Assembly: GCF_000376845.1 (NCBI RefSeq)
Contig: NZ_AQXY01000024.1
Location: forward strand, 68,916 to 132,915
DNA: 64,000 bases
Direction of reading: 5' to 3'
From: Thioalkalivibrio sp. ALE14
Lineage (GTDB): Bacteria > Pseudomonadota > Gammaproteobacteria > Ectothiorhodospirales > Ectothiorhodospiraceae
Position 1 is the stretch's first letter, and each line of letters opens with the position of its first letter. This document shows, piece after piece, positions 9,051-17,373 of this stretch. The notes under the pieces were generated by a model that did no database searches, was not told the origin of the DNA, and saw nothing but the letters and a program-made list of their open reading frames with translations. The position numbers and the translations under genes were made by a program.

Positions 9051-9527
9051 GTGGTGGAAGAACAGACAGCAGTGGGGCTGTGGGTGGCCCTCGGGATCCT
9101 GGCCATCGTGATCGCCGCCCTGGTGGGCTTCTGGGTGGGGCGTGTGACCAGTGACGAGCGCAAGCTGATCCGCGAGCTGGAAGAGGAGCTGGACCGGCGC
9201 ATGCAGGAGTTGACGCGCTACCGCAGCCAGGTCAACGACCATTTCGATCGCACGGCCACGCTGTTCGCGACCATGGCGGGTTCCTACCGCGACCTCTACC
9301 ACCACTTGGCCCAGAGCGCGGAGGAACTGGCCGACAAGCCGACCCGCGATCGCCTCGAGGACCGCGCCGGGCAGCTGCTGTCGCACATGACCCGTCGCGA
9401 CTATGGCAACGGTCCCGGCGAAGCGGCCGGCGGCGCCAACGAGTCGGACGCCCAGGACGACGAGCCTTCCAGCAAGGGCGCCGGGGACGAGGCCCGCAAG
9501 CCGGACGACCGCCCGCGCCCCGACTGA
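9051..9527 (+). CDS. zapG: ZapG (YhcB/DUF1043 family) inner-membrane division-associated protein
   Basis: A 158-residue protein with one N-terminal transmembrane helix (about residues 8-28, ending VGFWVGRVTSDE), then a coiled-coil (LIRELEEELDRRMQELTRYR) and a disordered acidic tail (DDEPSSKGAGDEARK). This is the YhcB/ZapG layout, a protein tied to septum formation and envelope integrity. The start is taken as GTG at 9051 because GAGG lies six bases before it; ATG at 9024 is in frame but lacks such a site. Confidence 0.85.
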   Translation: MVEEQTAVGLWVALGILAIVIAALVGFWVGRVTSDERKLIRELEEELDRRMQELTRYRSQVNDHFDRTATLFATMAGSYRDLYHHLAQSAEELADKPTRDRLEDRAGQLLSHMTRRDYGNGPGEAAGGANESDAQDDEPSSKGAGDEARKPDDRPRPD

Positions 9528-9554
9528 CCTGCCGCCGTGTGGGTTGCGTCTGTC

Positions 9555-9718
9555 TTAACCACGAACCCCATGCAGGTCCGCAGAACACCTGAAAAGCGTT
9601 AACAGGAAGACGCGAAGGCTGGAAGATGGCTTGTAGCACTGGGCAAGCCATCCGCATTGCGCCCTACCTAATGCATTCCTTCCGATCTTCCCATCTTCCT
9701 GTAGATGCTCTTTGCGGG
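9555..9718. repeat. Dispersed CACGAAG inverted repeat, copy 2 (decayed ends)
   Basis: The inner arms AACAGGAAGACGCGAAG and CATCTTCCTGTAGATGCTC are well kept and inverted. The outer left arm has only AACCACGAA, and the outer right arm is lost at the convergent lipoprotein gene. The centre contains its own inverted pair GATGGCTTG / CAAGCCATC, different in sequence from the centre of copy 1. Confidence 0.8.
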
Positions 9719-9724
9719 GTGGGC

Positions 9725-10120
9725 TCAGAGGGAGGAGATCTGGGCCCGGATCTGGTTGTCCAGGTTCTGGATCCAGTTGTTGTAGTTCGGGTGGATGTTG
9801 CCGTCCGCGTAGTTCAGGTTCGCGCTGTCCTTGTAGCGGATGCTGTATTCCCCGGCAGCAAACGGGATCTCGACCACGGCGACGTGGTCGCGCAGGTGGA
9901 GCCGGCCTTCCAGCCGCCCGGGCTCGGCCTCTTCCATGCGCCAGCCCAGCGAGGCGCCGGCGGTGCGGATGGCGCGTTCCATCTGTTCGGCGCTGGGCCG
10001 CTCGCCATCGACATTCGTGACCGTGGTATCGCTGATGTCCTGCACGGGGACCGTGCCGCGGCAGCCGGTCAGCGCGATCAGGGTGGCGAAGAGGATGACC
10101 AGCAACGTCCGGGTATTCAT
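9725..10120 (-). CDS. Small lipoprotein, function unknown
   Basis: A 131-residue protein from ATG 10120. The N-terminus MNTRTLLVILFATLIALTGC is a lipoprotein signal with lipobox ALTGC, so Cys20 should be lipidated. The mature part holds about 110 residues with alternating beta strands (GRLHLRDHVAVVEIPF) and ends NLDNQIRAQISSL. No family recognised. It stands between a dispersed repeat copy and the end of the pigment operon, with a 93-bp gap to the glycosyltransferase, and may be independent of the operon. Confidence 0.8.
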   Translation of the reverse strand: MNTRTLLVILFATLIALTGCRGTVPVQDISDTTVTNVDGERPSAEQMERAIRTAGASLGWRMEEAEPGRLEGRLHLRDHVAVVEIPFAAGEYSIRYKDSANLNYADGNIHPNYNNWIQNLDNQIRAQISSL

Positions 10121-10213
10121 GGCGTTTTCTCCCTTGGTGGATCCGCCGGGAGTGTAGACACGCGGGCCCGGCGTTTCCAAGGGTGTCCGGACGGCCCGGT
10201 TTCTACCGCTTAA

Positions 10214-10936
10214 TCAGCGCCTCCCCAGCGAACGCAGGAGCCCGACCGGGCGCATCCCGCGGCGCAGCAGGTGGCCGGCAACCATCGCGATGATGCGCAG
10301 GGTGTCCGCGGTGGGGCGGTAGTGGCTGGGGCGGTGGTTTTCCGGGTAGATGCAGCGAACCGGGACCACCCGGGTCGGGAAGCCCAGGCGTTCGGCGACG
10401 ATCAGGGCCTCGCTCTCGAACACGAAGCCGCGCGCCCGGTGGTGCGGCAGGTCCATGTGCCGCAGCAGCGCCGCGGGGTACAGCCGGAATCCCGACTGCG
10501 AGTCCTGCAGCGGCTGGCCGGAGGCCCAGGCGATCCAGAAGTCCGCCATGCGGTTGCCGAACAGCCGCAGCGGCGGGGTGTGCTCGCGACCCTTGAGTCG
10601 GGCACCGAGGATCAGCCGGTCCGGGGTCTCGCGCCAGGCGGCGATCAGCGCGGGGATCTCCGAGGTGTCGTGCTGCCCGTCGGCATCCAGCGTCACCACG
10701 GCGTCGGCGCCGGTGGTCAGGGCATGCTGCATCCCGGCCCACAGGGCCGCCGCCTTGCCGCCGTTCGTGCGCTGGCGCAGGACCTCGGCCTGGTCCTCGA
10801 CCAGGCGCGCGGTGGCATCCTCGGAACCGTCATCCACCACGATCACCCGGTCCACGTGTGCCCGGGCGCCGGCCACCACCGCCTCGATGGTGGCCGCCTC
10901 GTTGTGGGCGGGGATCAGGGCGACGACAGTACTCAT
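10214..10936 (-). CDS. Family 2 glycosyltransferase of the aryl polyene operon
   Basis: A 240-residue GT-A enzyme resembling dolichyl-phosphate mannosyltransferase. Visible landmarks are LIPAHNEAATIEAVV, VDDGSEDAT, the metal-binding DADGQHD, and QSGFRLYP. There is no long C-terminal membrane anchor. It is the last gene of the minus-strand pigment operon, six bases behind the ketoreductase. Aryl polyene clusters commonly include such a transferase, presumably decorating the lipid-linked polyene; the acceptor here is inferred. Confidence 0.88.
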   Translation of the reverse strand: MSTVVALIPAHNEAATIEAVVAGARAHVDRVIVVDDGSEDATARLVEDQAEVLRQRTNGGKAAALWAGMQHALTTGADAVVTLDADGQHDTSEIPALIAAWRETPDRLILGARLKGREHTPPLRLFGNRMADFWIAWASGQPLQDSQSGFRLYPAALLRHMDLPHHRARGFVFESEALIVAERLGFPTRVVPVRCIYPENHRPSHYRPTADTLRIIAMVAGHLLRRGMRPVGLLRSLGRR

Positions 10937-10942
10937 GGGGGG

Positions 10943-11665
10943 TCAGGCGAGGGCGCCGTTGACGCCGATCACCTGCGCGGAGACATAGCTGGCGGCCTCG
11001 CTGGCGAGGAAGCCGACCAGGCCGGCGACCTCCTCGGGCCGCCCGGCGCGGCGCATCGGGACCATGTTGCGAACGGTCTCGGCATCGAAGCTGTCGTCGC
11101 TCATCGGGGTCTCGATGATGCCCGGGGCGACGGCATTGGCGGTGATGCCGCGCGAGGCGACCTCATGGGCCAGCGAGCGGATGGCCCCGTGCAGACCGGC
11201 CTTGGCGGCGGCGTAATTGGTCTGCCCGCGGTTGCCGATCTGCCCCGCCACCGAGGAGATCGCGATCACCCGGCCCCAGCGGGTGGTGATCATCGGCAGC
11301 AGCAGGGGCTGGGTCACGTTGTAGAACCCGTTGAGCCCGACGTCGATCGGCCGGTCCCACTGTTCGCGGCGCATCCCGGCCAGCGGGGCGTCATCGTGGA
11401 TGCCCGCGTTGTGTACCAGGATCTGCACCGGCTGTTCGGCTGCGAGGGGTTCCAGCGTGGCGCGGCAGGCCGCCTCGTCGGTGATGTCGAACACCCGCAC
11501 CTGGGCCTGGCCGCCATCGGCACGGATGGCCTCGGCGGTCGTCTCGGCCGCGTCGGCATTGCGGTGGGCGTGCAGGATGACCTCGTGGCCGGCCGCGGCC
11601 AGCGCGTGGGCGATCGCGGCGCCGATGGCGCCGGAGCCGCCGGTGATCAGGGCGCGTGTGGTCAA
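10943..11665 (-). CDS. 3-oxoacyl-ACP reductase, FabG/ApeQ-like
   Basis: A 240-residue short-chain dehydrogenase. The cofactor loop is TGGSGAIG, the catalytic residues are Ser in ISSVAGQIG and Tyr/Lys in NYAAAKAG, and NAG occurs in LVHNAGIHDD. It would reduce the beta-keto intermediate during polyene chain extension. The start is a TTG at 11665, preceded by GAGGAGG and overlapping the stop of the dehydratase gene as TTGA; no ATG is placed sensibly. Position in the operon supports an ApeQ role over a general fatty-acid FabG. Confidence 0.9.
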   Translation of the reverse strand: MTTRALITGGSGAIGAAIAHALAAAGHEVILHAHRNADAAETTAEAIRADGGQAQVRVFDITDEAACRATLEPLAAEQPVQILVHNAGIHDDAPLAGMRREQWDRPIDVGLNGFYNVTQPLLLPMITTRWGRVIAISSVAGQIGNRGQTNYAAAKAGLHGAIRSLAHEVASRGITANAVAPGIIETPMSDDSFDAETVRNMVPMRRAGRPEEVAGLVGFLASEAASYVSAQVIGVNGALA

Positions 11666-12123
11666 GGGGTCTCCTCCTCGTCGGCCGGTTGCAGGATTAC
11701 CGTCGCCCGGACGCTCAGCACTGGCTGGTCGCCGGCGCTTACGCGCAGGTCGTAGATGGAGCTGTTGCTGTCCGAGAGGATGCGTTCGGCGTGGATCTCC
11801 AGCGTCGCCTCGAGGGCGTCGAGGCGACGGGTCTGCAGTTGCAGATCCCGCACCGCGGCCAGGTAGCCGGCGCGCGCCGGTCCGGCGCCGGCCAGCAGGG
11901 CCCCGTGCACCGCCATGCCCTGGGCGCCGTACTCCAGCGCGGCCAGGGCGTGCAGGCCGGCCTCGCCGCGCAGCGGATTGGCCGGATCCCGGTGGTTTCG
12001 GGCGCGGCAGTGGATGGCGGTGTCGGACCAGGCCGCCACCGTATCCAGCAGGCACATTGCGCCGGCATGCGGCAGCAGCCGGCAGATGGCGTCGTGATCC
12101 AGGGTCTCGGTTCGGGATGACAT
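11662..12123 (-). CDS. Hotdog-fold 3-hydroxyacyl-ACP dehydratase, ApeP-like
   Basis: A 153-residue hotdog protein. DHDAICRLLPHAGAMCLLD matches the N-terminal pattern of ApeP-type dehydratases, with the His of LPHAG as the probable catalytic residue, and EYGAQGMAVHGAL follows. In aryl polyene synthesis two dehydratases (ApeI, ApeP) remove water to leave the conjugated double bonds. It is separated by 31 bp from the chain-length-factor gene and overlaps the ketoreductase start. Confidence 0.85.
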   Translation of the reverse strand: MSSRTETLDHDAICRLLPHAGAMCLLDTVAAWSDTAIHCRARNHRDPANPLRGEAGLHALAALEYGAQGMAVHGALLAGAGPARAGYLAAVRDLQLQTRRLDALEATLEIHAERILSDSNSSIYDLRVSAGDQPVLSVRATVILQPADEEETP

Positions 12124-12154
12124 GCGCGGGATCTTCCTGATCCGGGCGGATGAT

Positions 12155-12934
12155 TCAGGGCTCGATCCGGATGTTCAGGGACCGGCCCAGCGGAGCCGCC
12201 AGCGTAACATTTCCGGGCGCGCCCCGGACCAGCTGTTCCAGCAGGGGCAGGGCGCGGGCGGCCGGGTTGCTCCCGCGCAGGGCCTCCAGCTCGTCGCTGA
12301 TGCAGCGGTCCGCCGTGGTTGTACCCCCGAGGTCGAGCTGCAGCCGCCAGGGCGCGCGCTCCACCGGTCCCAGGCGCAGGGCCACGGCAAAGGGATGGTG
12401 GATGGGCCGCACGTGGATGAAGCTCTCCATGGACGGTACGTCGTAGCAGGCCAGCAGCACCTCGCCACCCTCGGCCAGCTGCAGTGTCGCGGCCTCCAGA
12501 AGCCCCGCGGCCAGGCTGGCGTTGTAGCCCGACAGTGCGGTCGCCGGGGCCGGGTTGCGGGTCGCGATCGACCAGTTGCCGGCCGGGGCGTTGTGCACCG
12601 AGTTGTGGAATTGCACCGGCGAGACCACGGGCTCCGGCCAGGTGAGGGCCTCGCAGATGCGGTCGATGATGTCCATGTCGCCGGAGGACGAGGCGAACAC
12701 GCTGCGCAGCTGGCCGCGGTCGGCGTCGCGGGTCGCCTCCTCTGCGACCTTAAGCGCCAGGCGAATGGTGGCGGTGGTGCGCCGGCGCTCGTTGGCCGGG
12801 AGCAGGGCGGGCGGCGGGACCTGCACCTCGCGGCTCGTCGGCGGCACGTCGCCGGCCAGGATTGGCCGGGCCCCGTCGAAGTCGTCCAGCCCCGGGCCCA
12901 GCAGGCCCACCGCATGCAGTCCGATGGCGTTCAT
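12155..12934 (-). CDS. Beta-ketoacyl synthase-like chain-length factor, ApeC-like
   Basis: A 259-residue protein of the truncated ketosynthase-like type. It retains thiolase-fold stretches (VFASSSGDMDIIDRICEAL, VHNAPAGNWSIATRN, GYNASLAAGLLEA) but where a condensing enzyme would carry its nucleophilic Cys it has a non-Cys sequence, so it should not condense alone. In aryl polyene systems such a subunit pairs with the ApeO ketosynthase. The start ATG overlaps the ketosynthase stop as ATGA, in keeping with stoichiometric production of a heterodimer. Confidence 0.85.
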   Translation of the reverse strand: MNAIGLHAVGLLGPGLDDFDGARPILAGDVPPTSREVQVPPPALLPANERRRTTATIRLALKVAEEATRDADRGQLRSVFASSSGDMDIIDRICEALTWPEPVVSPVQFHNSVHNAPAGNWSIATRNPAPATALSGYNASLAAGLLEAATLQLAEGGEVLLACYDVPSMESFIHVRPIHHPFAVALRLGPVERAPWRLQLDLGGTTTADRCISDELEALRGSNPAARALPLLEQLVRGAPGNVTLAAPLGRSLNIRIEP

Positions 12935-14166
12935 GGCGCGGCCTCCAGCAGCAGGCTGCAATTGTTGCCGCCAAAGCCGAAGGCATTCACCAGTACTCGC
13001 TGCACCGCGCGGGGTTCCGCCTCGGCGCGGGCATCCAGGTCCAGTTCCGGATCCAGCACGTTCAGGCCGGCGGTCGGCGGCACGAAGCCGCCGTCCAGGC
13101 TGGCGATGGCCTGTGCCACGCCGACCGCGCCGGCGGCCCCCAGGGTGTGGCCGGTCAGGCCCTTGGTTCCGACCGCGCGTGGGTTCGGACCCAGGCTGCG
13201 CCCCAGGGCGCGCGCCTCGGCGCTGTCGTTGGCCGGGGTCGCGGTGGCATGCATCAGCACGTAGTCGATCTCGTCTCCCCGCCGTCCGGCACGGGCCAGG
13301 GCTTCTTGCAGGGCAGTCGCGGCCCCCAGACCCTCGGGGTGCGGGGCGGACATGTGGTGGGCGTCGCTGGATTCGCCATGGCCGGTCAGCAGCGGGCCCG
13401 TGGCCTCGACCGAGGGCCGCTCCAGCAGGAAGAAGCCGGCGGCCTCGCCGATGGAGATGCCGGCGCGGTCGCGATCCAGGGGGGTGCAGGGCCGCGCGGC
13501 GACCAGTTGCAGCGCGTTGAAGCCGTACAGTGTCATGCCGCACAGGCTGTCGACGCCGCCGACCACGGCCGCGTCGCAAAGCCCCGCCGCGATGTAGCGC
13601 CGGGCGTCGGCGAAGACCTTGGCGCTGGACGAGCAGGCGGTGGAGACGACCATCGCCGGGCCGGACAGGCCGAAGCGAGTGGCCACGAAGTCGGCCAGCG
13701 AGAACATATTCTGGGTGTGCTGGTAGTCGTAGTCCGGGGGCAGGGCCCCGGTCTGCGGATCGCGCCGGTGGTAGGCGGCCTCGGTGGCGGCGATGCCGGA
13801 GGTGCTGGTGCCCAGCAGCACGGCGACGCGGTCGGGCCCGTGGCGTCGCGCTGCGGCCGCGACCGCGTCGGTGAAACCGTCCTGGCGCAGGCCCAGCTCC
13901 GCGAGCTGGTTGTTGCGGCACTGGAACGGGGCGAGGGCGCCCTCCAGGGTGATCGCCTCGACCCCGGGCACGCGGCCGATATGGGTGTCCAGGGTGACGC
14001 TCTCGAGGTCGCAGGGGCGCAGGCCGCTGGTCCCGCTGCGCAGGGCCTCGGCGTTGGCGGTGATCCCGGTGCCGGCGGCACTCGTCAGGGTATGGGCGGT
14101 AATGACCAGGGGGTCCATGGACGCGCTGCGGGTTGTGGCCGGAGGGTTCCCCGGGTGAGTTGGCAT
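12931..14166 (-). CDS. Beta-ketoacyl-ACP synthase, ApeO-like
   Basis: A decarboxylating Claisen condensing enzyme. The triad is visible: Cys in VVSTACSSSAKVF, His in MHATATPAND and His in GTKGLTGHTLGAAGA, with GFGGNN near the C-terminus. From ATG 14166, which overlaps the transporter stop as TGATG, it has 411 residues. An internal ATG at 14118 (395 residues, MDPLVITAHTLTS) fits the usual ketosynthase N-terminus better; neither start has a strong ribosome site, so the start is open. It would elongate the aryl starter with malonyl units together with the adjoining chain-length factor. Confidence 0.9.
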   Translation of the reverse strand: MPTHPGNPPATTRSASMDPLVITAHTLTSAAGTGITANAEALRSGTSGLRPCDLESVTLDTHIGRVPGVEAITLEGALAPFQCRNNQLAELGLRQDGFTDAVAAAARRHGPDRVAVLLGTSTSGIAATEAAYHRRDPQTGALPPDYDYQHTQNMFSLADFVATRFGLSGPAMVVSTACSSSAKVFADARRYIAAGLCDAAVVGGVDSLCGMTLYGFNALQLVAARPCTPLDRDRAGISIGEAAGFFLLERPSVEATGPLLTGHGESSDAHHMSAPHPEGLGAATALQEALARAGRRGDEIDYVLMHATATPANDSAEARALGRSLGPNPRAVGTKGLTGHTLGAAGAVGVAQAIASLDGGFVPPTAGLNVLDPELDLDARAEAEPRAVQRVLVNAFGFGGNNCSLLLEAAP

Positions 14167-16556
14167 CAGGCGGTATCTCGGTGTATGACCGCGGGGGCCA
14201 GCAGGGCCGCCGCGAGGAAGGAAAATACCACGCCCAGCACCACGGTGAGACCCATGGCCTGCAAGACCGGAAGGCTGGAAAGGGCTAACAAGCCGAATAC
14301 GACCAGGGTCGACAGTGCGCAGACGCTGACCGAGCGCAGGTTGCGCAGGCGCGCGGCGGCATCCCGCAGCGGGCGGCTGAAAAACACCGCGTAGTCCAGG
14401 CACAGCCCGGTGATCAGCAGCAGCGCGATCAGGTGGAACAGCGACAGCTGGATGCCCAGGAGGATCAGGGTGGCGAGGGTCAGCAGCAACCCGGTGCCGA
14501 CGGCCGTGAGGATGCGCAGGCTGCGCCCGGGCGCCCGGGTCACGGCCAGCAGCAGGAGCGCGACCGCGACCAGCCCCAGTGCCAGACGCTGCAGGGCCTC
14601 GTCGCGAAAGCCGATCACCAGCTCTTCGGAGGCGCGGAAGAAGTCGATATGGCGCACGCCGACTCCGTCGAGCTCCGGTGTGTCGGTCAGGCGGTCATCC
14701 GCGGCCCAGGCGGCCAGGGCCGCGGCGTCATGGACGCCCTGCAGGCGGACCCAGGCGACCCAGCCGGTGTCTCCGTCATGCGACTGGAGCAGGGGGTCCA
14801 GGGCGTGGCGCAGCGGTCCGTCGGGCAGGGTCCCCGGTGCCAGAAGGGCCTGCTGGCGGGCCGTCGCGATGTCCTCCACGAACGGTGCGAAGGCCTCGTC
14901 GCGGAACCCGAGGCCCGTCTGCGCGACCTCCAGGCGCTCGCGCAGTACGCCGGGCTCCGGCAGAGCGGCCTGCCGCTTGCGCTGCAGGGCCTGGCTTGGC
15001 AGCACGTCGGCGGCGTGTGCGAAGCCTTCCAGAGCCCCCGCCTCGCGCAGAGCTTCCAGCCCCGGCACCAGGGCCTCGCTGGCGCGCAGGGCGTGCTCCG
15101 GGGTGTCGCCGGTGACCAGCAGGGCATGGCGGACGTCCGGCAGTCCCAGCGCGCCCCGCAGTTCCTGGTCCAGCGCGACCTGCTCCTCGGGCACCGGGTG
15201 CAGGGCCGACAACCGGTCCTCCCAGGGGAAGGGGTCGGCACTGGCCACCACGATCACGGCGGCCAGGGCCAGCAGCGCAATTCCCCAGCGCGCCATGACC
15301 GGGGGTTGGGCCACTGCCGCCGGCACGGGCAGACGCAGAGGCGGCAGACCTTCGCGTCGCAGCCGGGCGGGGACCAGCAGTGGCAGGACCCAGCGGGTGG
15401 TGATGGCGGCCACAGCTACGCCAGTCAGCACAAACAGTCCCAGCTGCGCCATGCCGGAGAAGCCGGTCATCGCCATCAGGGCGTACACCAGTACCGTGCT
15501 GCCGGCCCCCAGCGCGATGGCCGGCCAAAGTTCGCGTGCGGTCTGGAGGAGGCGTTCTTCCCCGGCGTCTTGATCGGGGTCTCGCTGAGCGTGGGCGAAC
15601 AGATGCAGGGGGTAGTCCAGGGCAATGCCGAGAACGGTGATACCGAAGGCAAGCGCGATCCCGTGCAGGTGCCCGAAGACCAGCGTGACCACCGCCGCCG
15701 CGATCAGGATGCCGCTGGCCAGCGGTACGGCCGCCAGCCAGACCGGGTGCGGGTGCCGGAACACGGCCAGCAGCAGGACCGCGAGCGCGACACTGGCGCC
15801 GGTGGTGATCCAGGTAACCTCGCCACGGATGGTGGCGCGCGACTCCACCGCGATCACCGCTGGCCCGGCGATCTGCAGCTCCAGGCCGGGCGCAGCGCGC
15901 TCGGTGAAGGCCATGTGGGCGCGTTCGATCAGGGCCTGTTGGGCATCCAGGTCCATCCCGTCGGCGGCGCTGCGCAGTACCAGCAAGGCCCGTTCCCGGT
16001 CGGGGGAGACCCAGACGCCTTCGGGCCCGGTCGTGGCCCGGCCGCCGGTGGCAGCCAGCTGTTCCAGGACGGCCCGTGTCTCGGCGGTGGGGTCGCGCGG
16101 GATCAGTTCCCGCGGCAGTTCGGGCACGGCGCTGGCGAGGTCGTCCCGACGCGCCTGGAGGTGTTCGCGCAGGCGCTCCGGGCTGAAGCGCTCGGGCTCG
16201 ACCCGGGGGCTTAGCAGGTAGCGATGCTCGATCAGGAAATCCAGCGCCGGATCGTCGGGGTCCAGACGGCCGTTCTGGATGTCCGCGATCTCCGGGGCCT
16301 CCTGCAGTGCGGCGACCAGGGCGTCGCTGGCGGCGGCCCGTTCGCGCGCCCCGCCGCCTTCGATGGCCAGCAGCAGGATGCGCCCGGCCGGGCCGGCCCC
16401 GGGGTCCAGCGCGACGCCGTCGGCGCTGACCGGGTCCGGGGCAAAGCCTTGCAGATCGGTGACCAGTTCCCCGCGCAGGGCCAGCGTGAGCGTGGCCAGG
16501 AGCAGGGCGGCCAGCCAGAGTGTCAGGGCAACGCGGGAGAGGTACCGGCGCAGCAA
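14166..16556 (-). CDS. MMPL/RND-type exporter of the aryl polyene operon
   Basis: A 796-residue inner-membrane protein with two RND-like halves. Each has one N-terminal helix, a large periplasmic loop and a cluster of about five helices. The first helix spans residues 10-28 (LTLWLAALLLATLTLALRG), and GITVLGIALDYPLHLFAHAQ and LLLITGLCLDYAVFFSRPL are the paired signature segments of MMPL proteins. It probably moves the polyene lipid or a precursor toward the outer membrane, working with the LolA-like protein encoded upstream. A hairpin-forming spacer of about 180 bp separates these two genes. Confidence 0.9.
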   Translation of the reverse strand: MLRRYLSRVALTLWLAALLLATLTLALRGELVTDLQGFAPDPVSADGVALDPGAGPAGRILLLAIEGGGARERAAASDALVAALQEAPEIADIQNGRLDPDDPALDFLIEHRYLLSPRVEPERFSPERLREHLQARRDDLASAVPELPRELIPRDPTAETRAVLEQLAATGGRATTGPEGVWVSPDRERALLVLRSAADGMDLDAQQALIERAHMAFTERAAPGLELQIAGPAVIAVESRATIRGEVTWITTGASVALAVLLLAVFRHPHPVWLAAVPLASGILIAAAVVTLVFGHLHGIALAFGITVLGIALDYPLHLFAHAQRDPDQDAGEERLLQTARELWPAIALGAGSTVLVYALMAMTGFSGMAQLGLFVLTGVAVAAITTRWVLPLLVPARLRREGLPPLRLPVPAAVAQPPVMARWGIALLALAAVIVVASADPFPWEDRLSALHPVPEEQVALDQELRGALGLPDVRHALLVTGDTPEHALRASEALVPGLEALREAGALEGFAHAADVLPSQALQRKRQAALPEPGVLRERLEVAQTGLGFRDEAFAPFVEDIATARQQALLAPGTLPDGPLRHALDPLLQSHDGDTGWVAWVRLQGVHDAAALAAWAADDRLTDTPELDGVGVRHIDFFRASEELVIGFRDEALQRLALGLVAVALLLLAVTRAPGRSLRILTAVGTGLLLTLATLILLGIQLSLFHLIALLLITGLCLDYAVFFSRPLRDAAARLRNLRSVSVCALSTLVVFGLLALSSLPVLQAMGLTVVLGVVFSFLAAALLAPAVIHRDTA

Positions 16557-16593
16557 GGGCTAGTGGTCCTTCAATGGGGTCATTGCGGGTTCA

Positions 16594-16692
16594 GCGCTCC
16601 TGTGGCGTTTCGCTGCAAGGCGCGGTGCGCAGGCAATGGCCGTAGCCCTTGGCAAGCGCCGCAACGCCGCAGCGGAGCGCCACAGGAACGCC
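16594..16692. repeat. Imperfect inverted repeat inside the pigment operon
   Basis: The 184-bp spacer between the LolA-like gene and the exporter gene contains two arms, 16594-16616 and 16669-16692, complementary at about 17 of 20 core positions (centre CTGTGGCG / CGCCACAG). Transcribed as part of the operon, this would form a hairpin with a roughly 50-base loop. It could be a REP-like repeat, an mRNA processing or stability site, or a partial terminator lowering expression of the downstream genes. Confidence 0.6.
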
Positions 16693-16740
16693 CGAAGGGT
16701 TGGTCTGCCAACGCGAGCGTGCACATTGATCAGTGTTTCC

Positions 16741-17373
16741 CTAGTCCGCGTACTGCGGGGGTTCGAAGCGCATGCGGCTGTGGTGTCCGCCGGCCTCGAC
16801 GGTGACCAGTTCGCGCAGCTCGCCGTCGGCGCCCTTCAGGGTCAGTTCGGGGACCATACGGCGCAAGGCGCGGTCCCGTGGGACGAGTTCCAGGGTCCAG
16901 GCCTCCATGTCGCCCGTGACTTCGATCTCGAAGTCGGCCTCCAGTGTCTCGCGGTCACCGTTCAGCAGGGCGCGGAACAGCCCGGCGAGGGTGGCAAGGG
17001 CGGGCTGTTCGTTCAGGTTGATCTCGCGGCTCGCACCGCGGCGCTCCAGGGTCAGGGTGTCGCCCTCGATGTGCACGGTCTCGCCGCGCGGCCCCTCGAC
17101 CTGGCGGACCAGGGTGTCGGGCGGGTCGAAGGCCAGCGAGCCCGAACGAATCTCCGGGAATTCCAGCATCGGATCGTCGCGGCGTTCCTCGAACGCGAGG
17201 GTAGCGGTACGGTCGGTCGCCAGGGCGTCGAGGAGGGGCCCGAGGGTGTCTTCCGCCGGGGTCGCCGCCAGCGGCGCGAGCAGGCCGGCCAACAGGATCA
17301 CCGCCGCGGCGGCCCGGCGGAGGCGCGGGCCGGATCGCGGGACGTGCCGCGGACTCTGCCTATGGGGATGCAT
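16741..17373 (-). CDS. LolA-like outer-membrane lipoprotein carrier
   Basis: A 210-residue periplasmic protein. Arg-rich N-terminus, hydrophobic segment about 23-36 and cleavage near ATPA-ED give a signal peptide. The mature part alternates beta strands as in LolA (SGSLAFDPPDTLVRQVEGP, DGELRELVTVEAGG). Aryl polyene clusters carry such a LolA homologue, thought to ferry lipid across the periplasm. The chosen ATG (17373) overlaps the acyltransferase stop by 14 bases; ATG 17388 is in frame but lacks a ribosome site. Confidence 0.85.
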   Translation of the reverse strand: MHPHRQSPRHVPRSGPRLRRAAAAVILLAGLLAPLAATPAEDTLGPLLDALATDRTATLAFEERRDDPMLEFPEIRSGSLAFDPPDTLVRQVEGPRGETVHIEGDTLTLERRGASREINLNEQPALATLAGLFRALLNGDRETLEADFEIEVTGDMEAWTLELVPRDRALRRMVPELTLKGADGELRELVTVEAGGHHSRMRFEPPQYAD

